This document shows, piece after piece, positions 59,874 through 64,000 of a DNA stretch of 64,000 nucleotides (the stretch's first letter is position 1; each line of letters opens with the position of its first letter). A program made the position numbers and the translations under genes. Below the pieces are notes generated by a model. That model saw nothing but the letters and a program-made list of their open reading frames with translations. It did no database searches and had not been told where the DNA came from. Source of the DNA: an uncultured Eubacterium sp. (GTDB taxonomy: Bacteria; Bacillota; Clostridia; Oscillospirales; Acutalibacteraceae); assembly GCA_944380545.1 (NCBI GenBank), contig CALWHV010000006.1, forward strand, positions 46,917 through 110,916. The letters are read 5' to 3'.

Positions 59874-61526
59874 TCAAAGTCCGCCCTGCTCAGGCTCATC
59901 AAAAATGCGCGTGCAGTTCACCGCCTTTATGTGCCGCCTGGCGGAATAGGAGTTTCCGGAAAGCGTTATCTGCCCGCTTGATTTTGCGTAAACGCACTCT
60001 CCCCTGCCGCTCGGAAAGAAATTGCCCTCTATTCGGATATTTTTATGCACCGCGCCGGCGTGAACGCTGTTTTCGGGCTTTATCAGCACGGGCGTTTGAC
60101 CGCAGCGTTCAAAAATATTGTTTTTTATCAAAACATCCCTGCACATACCGCTCTCGTACCAGCTTTGAGCGTCGTCAGAAAGCAGGACCGCGCTCATAGA
60201 GGTGCTTATGAAGCGGTTGTTTTCTATTCTTACCCTGCCGCGGGTAGTGACAAGCACGCCGCGCGTGATGATGCGCGAGAGCGTGTTGCCGACAAAGCGA
60301 ACCTCTGGGCAGGCGCTCACATCCTCCGCCGCAAGACCCGGCGTTGCCTGCGATGCGTCGTCAAGCTCAAGCTCCAGCTCATACTCGTTCAAAAGCCTGG
60401 AGGAGATAAGCGAGGCGCGCCCCTCTTCAAGCAGAGTGCGCGGATTGATAAAGGCGATCTCGTCGCCCGGCTCAAACGGGTCAAAGCCGTGCGTCTGCGG
60501 GTGCATAAAGCGCACCGTAACGGCGCTGCCGCGCTTTTTTATTATTTTAAAATGGATGCCGTGAACATTGAGGCAGTCGTCTCCCGCGCCGCAGAAAACG
60601 CAGTTTTCTGCCTTAAAGCCGCCGCGGCACATACACACCTGGATAAAATCCGCGCAGGAGGCAAGCAGCCTTGGGCTGTTTTGCTCCGGCGCAAACTCGC
60701 AGCCGTAAAGCTCCACGCCGCGGCAGCACTGGCAGACGAGCGCAAGCGAATAGTTAAAGCGCTGCTTTACGCCGAAAAGGCGCACATCATTGCACCTGTT
60801 AAGAAATATTCCGGCATACTGCCGGCGCACATCGAAAAGCGAGAAGGAGTCGCCGAGCTTAAAGCGCGCCGTGCAGGAATACCAGACGCGAAAGCGGCGC
60901 TCGCCGTTTTGCCTAATTCTAAGCGCGCCGAAGAGCGGGTGGCTAACGCGGCGCACATCATGCTCAAAGCCGCGGCGCACCAGCCCTATCCAGCGGGCGG
61001 TCAGCGCGTTTTTTGAAGCGTCCGAGCGCCAGCCGCTGCCGTAAAAATAGAGCCTGCCGTTTTCTACCTTGCAGGTTGAATCACAATCCGCTTCAAAATC
61101 AACATAAAACGGGCGCTTTTTAACCACCGTGAGGCGGTGCATATCGGGATGCGAATGGCGAAGCTCCAGATTTTGAAGCGTGATGCCTTCGCAGCCCTCA
61201 AGCGCCATATTGGTTGCCTTGCCGTCTATTATAAAAACAGAGCCGCACCCGTCTATAACTGTGTTTTTAACATCGGAAAGATAAAACGCCGCGGCGGCAA
61301 GATGAGGCGTTTCCGAGGAGGAATATTCGCTGTCCGCCGCCGTGTTCGTTATATAGAGCATATGCTTTTCGCAGTCCTGCGCCGAGATATGATAGGTTCC
61401 GCTTTCAAAGCGGATCGTTTTTTCGCCGCCGTCGCCCTCAAGCGATTTGAATAACCGCGCCAGAGGCGCGCCGACCTGACCGCCGGGCCTTATACCGTAA
61501 TCGGCAGCGTTTATGATCCTCATCAT
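59874..61526 (-). CDS. GH110-like parallel beta-helix alpha-galactosidase
   Basis: A 550-residue right-handed beta-helix protein. GH110 enzymes cleave terminal alpha-1,3-galactose, including the blood group B determinant, by inversion. The key region CGAGDDCLNVHGIHFKI carries the Asp pair expected for catalysis. Other features are NTVIDGCGSVFIIDGKATNM, GIFLNRCNDVRLFGV and ITRGVLVTTRGRVRIENNRF. There is no signal peptide, so it acts inside the cell. The ATG overlaps the GH95 stop (ATGA); a second ATG follows at once. A pectin-type beta-helix enzyme is the alternative, but the GDD..NVHG block favours GH110. Confidence 0.75.
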   Translation of the reverse strand: MMRIINAADYGIRPGGQVGAPLARLFKSLEGDGGEKTIRFESGTYHISAQDCEKHMLYITNTAADSEYSSSETPHLAAAAFYLSDVKNTVIDGCGSVFIIDGKATNMALEGCEGITLQNLELRHSHPDMHRLTVVKKRPFYVDFEADCDSTCKVENGRLYFYGSGWRSDASKNALTARWIGLVRRGFEHDVRRVSHPLFGALRIRQNGERRFRVWYSCTARFKLGDSFSLFDVRRQYAGIFLNRCNDVRLFGVKQRFNYSLALVCQCCRGVELYGCEFAPEQNSPRLLASCADFIQVCMCRGGFKAENCVFCGAGDDCLNVHGIHFKIIKKRGSAVTVRFMHPQTHGFDPFEPGDEIAFINPRTLLEEGRASLISSRLLNEYELELELDDASQATPGLAAEDVSACPEVRFVGNTLSRIITRGVLVTTRGRVRIENNRFISTSMSAVLLSDDAQSWYESGMCRDVLIKNNIFERCGQTPVLIKPENSVHAGAVHKNIRIEGNFFPSGRGECVYAKSSGQITLSGNSYSARRHIKAVNCTRIFDEPEQGGL

Positions 61527-63766
61527 TCGCCCTCCGCTGCGCTATGCGGCACAAGAGCTATATCGCCGTCAAGCTCCGCTCCGCCGCAAACATTGCTGCA
61601 GCATACCCTGACCGGCGCGTCTGCGGATATTTTTGTAACAGAGCCGTTTTTCCACTCAAAAGAAAGACGCGCGCCGTTTACGAGCATACCGCTTGCCGAG
61701 CCGCTTTGGGCATAATTTTCGGGAAGCCCCGGCAGAAGGTATATGACGCCGTCCTCCTCGGTGAGCAGCATCTCGTTTATTCCGGCAACGAAGCCGAGAT
61801 TGCCGTCTATCTGAAAATAATCCGGCGGGTGAACGCAAAACAGATTTGAAAAAACCGCGTGGCAAAGCAGCCCGGTTATAACGGTTCTGACCGTTTCCGG
61901 CTCGCGAAGCCGCGCTGCAAGGCAGATCGCCCACGCCGCCGACCAGCCTATATGCTGACCGGAATTTTTAAGCCTGTATTCAAAAAGACGCTTAACCCAC
62001 CGCGTTTTTTCAGGGTCAGAATAATAGCCGATAAGACCCGCGGGATAAAACGCATAAAGCGGGGAGAAATGGCGGTGACCCTTTTCCGGCGTTTCAAAAT
62101 CATCGTGCCATTCAAGTATGCCGTTTGAGCCGTTTTTAAACGGATAAAGCCTTGGGTAGATTTCCTTTATATCGCTCAAAAGCTCCTTATCGCGCGAGAT
62201 CTCAAGCGCGTTTAGAAAGGCGCGGCGCACGAGCGCCATATCAAACGACGAGGCGTAATCAAGCTTGCAGCGCTTTCCGCCGCGCGAAAACACATTTTCC
62301 GGCGAGGCGGACGGGCAGACGACAAAATACCCGTCCTTTTCAACAAGATAATCGGCGCAGAACCTTGCGCACTGAGTTACTATCTCGCGCACCTGCTCCT
62401 CTTTATCGGCAAGCGCGCCGTTTTTAAAATGCTGATAGACCTCGTTTGCCAGCCACGCGCCGCACAGCGGCTCGAACATATAATTGGCGTCGCCGCACAC
62501 GGGCGGCGTTTTGCGCCATATATCCACATTGTGGTTGCAGGCAAAGCCGCGGCAGCCGTAATTTATCTCAGCCGTTTGCCTGCCGTTTTGCATAACCTCG
62601 TACACAAGCCTTTCGAGCGGCTCGACGCACTCGCAAAGCCCGGCGCGCGACGCGCCCCAGTAATTCATCTGGGTGTTAATATTGACGGTGTAATTACTGC
62701 TCCACGGCGGGCGCATCGAATGGTTCCAGATGCCCTGAAGATTGAGCGCCTCGCCGCCCGGACGGCTGCCGGAGATGATCAGATACCTGCCGAAATTATA
62801 AAGCAGCTCCGAAAGGGCGCGCTCGTCCCCGCCGCGCTTTACCGAGCTTATCAGCGAATCGGTGAACGCCTCCTTCGACTCGCCGGTATCAAAGGACACA
62901 CCCGCGCCGGAGTAAAGCTGCGAATGAGCTTTGATGTGGCGCGACTTGAGCGTTTCATAATCATCGGTTACGCAAAGCAGCTTCTGCTCGCAGCTGAGGC
63001 AAAGCTCCCGAGTACTGCGGGAGGGCATATTTTTAAAGCCGGAAAAGCCCGTTTTGCAGGCAAAATAAACCGTGAGGGTACGCGCGTTTTTGATTTTCAG
63101 CCCGCCGACGGCGCTGCGCACGGCGCCGTCGGTCAAAACGCGCATACCGAGGCAGAAGCCCATACCCTTTTTATCCTTATAGGTTATCGGGAAAAAGCTG
63201 CCGCGCAGATAATTCGGCGAAACATAATCCGGCGCGCAGCCGTAAAGGCAGGCAAAGCCGTTTTTTGAGCTGACGCGGTGACGAATCGGCGAAGTGAGCG
63301 TGAGCCTTGCGGAAAAGGAGCTGTCCGCCGTTACGCGGTAAACGGCGATTCCGTCCGGCTCTGAGACGAACAGCTCGGAGCGCGCTCCGCCCGATAAAAC
63401 GCTGTGCAGAGCGGTTGAAAGATCAAGGCGGCGCTCGAAAATATCGTCCGTTGTGCCGCCGAAGCTTATGACCGCATCGCCGAGAGGCAGGAAGGATTCG
63501 CTGTAAAAGCCGGTGAGCTCGCGCTCGCAAAGCTTGTCCGCCTCATCATTTTTGCCCTCGAAGATAAGTCGGCGCACCTCGCCGAGATACTTGAGGCTGT
63601 TTTTTGAATCGTAATTTTTCGGATAGCCGCTCCACAGCGTGCCGTCGTTAAAGCAAAGACGCTCCTTTTTAAGCGAGCCGTATGCCATAACGCCCATATG
63701 CCCGTTGCCGAGCGGGAGCGCCTGCTTCCAGGCGCGCGCAGGAGAAGAATATTTTAAGATGTGCAT
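61523..63766 (-). CDS. GH95 alpha-L-fucosidase
   Basis: A 747-residue GH95 enzyme, expected to hydrolyse alpha-1,2-linked fucose (H antigen, fucosyllactose, mucin) by inversion. Its features are the N-terminal beta-sandwich (PARAWKQALPLGNGHMGVMA), the barrel motif NLQGIWNHSMRPPWSSNYTV with NINTQMNYWGA holding the catalytic-water Asn residues, and ILEWHDDFETPEKGHRHFS with an acid candidate. There is no signal peptide. It is first in a two-gene operon with the GH110-like gene. Confidence 0.93.
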   Translation of the reverse strand: MHILKYSSPARAWKQALPLGNGHMGVMAYGSLKKERLCFNDGTLWSGYPKNYDSKNSLKYLGEVRRLIFEGKNDEADKLCERELTGFYSESFLPLGDAVISFGGTTDDIFERRLDLSTALHSVLSGGARSELFVSEPDGIAVYRVTADSSFSARLTLTSPIRHRVSSKNGFACLYGCAPDYVSPNYLRGSFFPITYKDKKGMGFCLGMRVLTDGAVRSAVGGLKIKNARTLTVYFACKTGFSGFKNMPSRSTRELCLSCEQKLLCVTDDYETLKSRHIKAHSQLYSGAGVSFDTGESKEAFTDSLISSVKRGGDERALSELLYNFGRYLIISGSRPGGEALNLQGIWNHSMRPPWSSNYTVNINTQMNYWGASRAGLCECVEPLERLVYEVMQNGRQTAEINYGCRGFACNHNVDIWRKTPPVCGDANYMFEPLCGAWLANEVYQHFKNGALADKEEQVREIVTQCARFCADYLVEKDGYFVVCPSASPENVFSRGGKRCKLDYASSFDMALVRRAFLNALEISRDKELLSDIKEIYPRLYPFKNGSNGILEWHDDFETPEKGHRHFSPLYAFYPAGLIGYYSDPEKTRWVKRLFEYRLKNSGQHIGWSAAWAICLAARLREPETVRTVITGLLCHAVFSNLFCVHPPDYFQIDGNLGFVAGINEMLLTEEDGVIYLLPGLPENYAQSGSASGMLVNGARLSFEWKNGSVTKISADAPVRVCCSNVCGGAELDGDIALVPHSAAEGE

Positions 63767-63802
63767 AACCTCACCCTTTTAAAAGTGCATTTTTACAGCT
63801 TG

Positions 63803-63808
63803 ATTATA
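63803..63808 (-). promoter_or_regulatory. -10 box of the GH95-GH110 operon
   Basis: Minus-strand TATAAT with extended TGA before it and no good -35, suggesting activator dependence. About 37 bases before the GH95 ATG. Confidence 0.6.
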
Positions 63809-63847
63809 TCACAAAAGCCGTGCGGCGGGCTTAGGAATCCCGCCGAA

Positions 63848-63870
63848 AAATTGCGAAATCCTATCATAGC
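63848..63870 (-). promoter_or_regulatory. Shared glycan-operon element, site 2
   Basis: The same element as 44069-44091 (20 of 23 bases identical), starting exactly 40 bp from the end of the -10 box (63808), as at site 1. Confidence 0.6.
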
Positions 63871-63906
63871 ACCGCAGCTTTAGCTGCCGGGAGTCGAACC
63901 CGATGT

Positions 63907-63925
63907 GCCGAAAATGCGCCGGCGC
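63907..63925. repeat. 19-bp repeat, copy 2, in a gene-free stretch with a tRNA T-arm-like sequence
   Basis: GCCGAAAATGCGCCGGCGC, identical to 43972-43990. Just inside it, the minus strand at 63887-63903 reads TCGGGTTCGACTCCCGG, the shape of a tRNA T-arm, followed by a GCAGCT..AGCTGC hairpin. No tRNA body is present. Positions 63871-64000 hold no recognisable gene. Confidence 0.5.
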
Positions 63926-64000
63926 GGCGCCTTTTCACATTTTCGCCCTTGTCGGGCGTCAGCCCGCCTGCGGTCTCAAAAGCAAAAATCCATCCGCGCC

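Noticed and set aside
62429..63268. Long plus-strand open frame opposite the GH95 gene
   Set aside because: Antisense to a well-conserved glycosidase; codon pattern and amino-acid composition are those of a GC-rich shadow frame; no ribosome binding site.
63880..63930. A complete tRNA gene on the minus strand
   Set aside because: Only the T-arm fits; the possible anticodon loop lacks U33 and no acceptor or D arm pairs.
1..64000. CRISPR array, rRNA genes, T-box or other known riboswitch
   Set aside because: No regularly spaced repeats, no rRNA-like sequence and no T-box or riboswitch core motif seen upstream of aspS, ilvA or proB.

Overview
The window looks like the chromosome of a spore-forming, gut-associated member of the Clostridia, probably an uncultured Oscillospirales or Christensenellales relative. 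The sporulation evidence is a ypeB-type germination gene and the coat genes cotJA, cotJB and cotJC. GatCAB-based tRNA amidation, strong Shine-Dalgarno sites, TTG/GTG starts and a GGGtGRT-family gene are consistent with this. The gut lifestyle is inferred from genes for L-rhamnose and for probable host glycans. Placement below class level is a guess. No rRNA gene, complete tRNA or CRISPR array was seen.

Layout. 0-13.4 kb (mostly minus strand): aspS-gatC-gatA-gatB, a GH13 alpha-glucan hydrolase with glycogen phosphorylase, a lipid-linked glycan flippase, and proB-proA. 13.5-24.7 kb: ypeB with a small repeat lipoprotein, lemA-DUF2207, ilvA-ridA, an orphan solute-binding lipoprotein, phosphoglucomutase with a 33-residue membrane peptide behind it, a ComM-type AAA protein and a LUD protein. 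24.7-30 kb: cotJA-cotJB, mazF, a largely AT-rich accessory island, and a separate cotJC. The island holds a DUF4234 protein, a truncated gene, a dead IS200/IS605 transposase, a duplicated cotJC 3' end, and a DUF4417-barnase RNase fusion with a barstar-type inhibitor. 30-40 kb: two glycosyltransferases, a VTT-domain protein, two GtrA proteins, a PqqD-like protein, a NifU-like/GGGtGRT pair, a DUF3048 lipoprotein-like protein, a metallophosphoesterase and an HNH nuclease. 40.5-50.9 kb: regulators and carbohydrate-active genes (DUF5696-like, GH35 with a metallophosphoesterase, and a GH101-like TIM barrel), then an EF-hand protein. 51-58.6 kb: a complete L-rhamnose operon (GPH transporter, GH78 rhamnosidase, rhaB, rhaA, rhaD) with a divergent TetR regulator. 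59.4-63.8 kb: a small membrane protein and a GH95 fucosidase-GH110 galactosidase operon.

How it fits together. The rhamnose block is self-contained: release by the rhamnosidase, import, isomerisation, phosphorylation and aldol cleavage. A palindromic operator lies between the -35 and -10 of its promoter. The GH95-GH110 pair would remove alpha-1,2-fucose and alpha-1,3-galactose from blood-group-type glycans. Its promoter and that of the DUF5696-like gene 20 kb away share a near-identical 23-bp element at exactly the same distance from their -10 boxes. The second of these promoters lies next to an araC-type gene, so one AraC regulon is a testable idea. The most unusual locus is the DUF4417-barnase/barstar cassette bracketed by 149-bp direct repeats of the cotJC 3' end.
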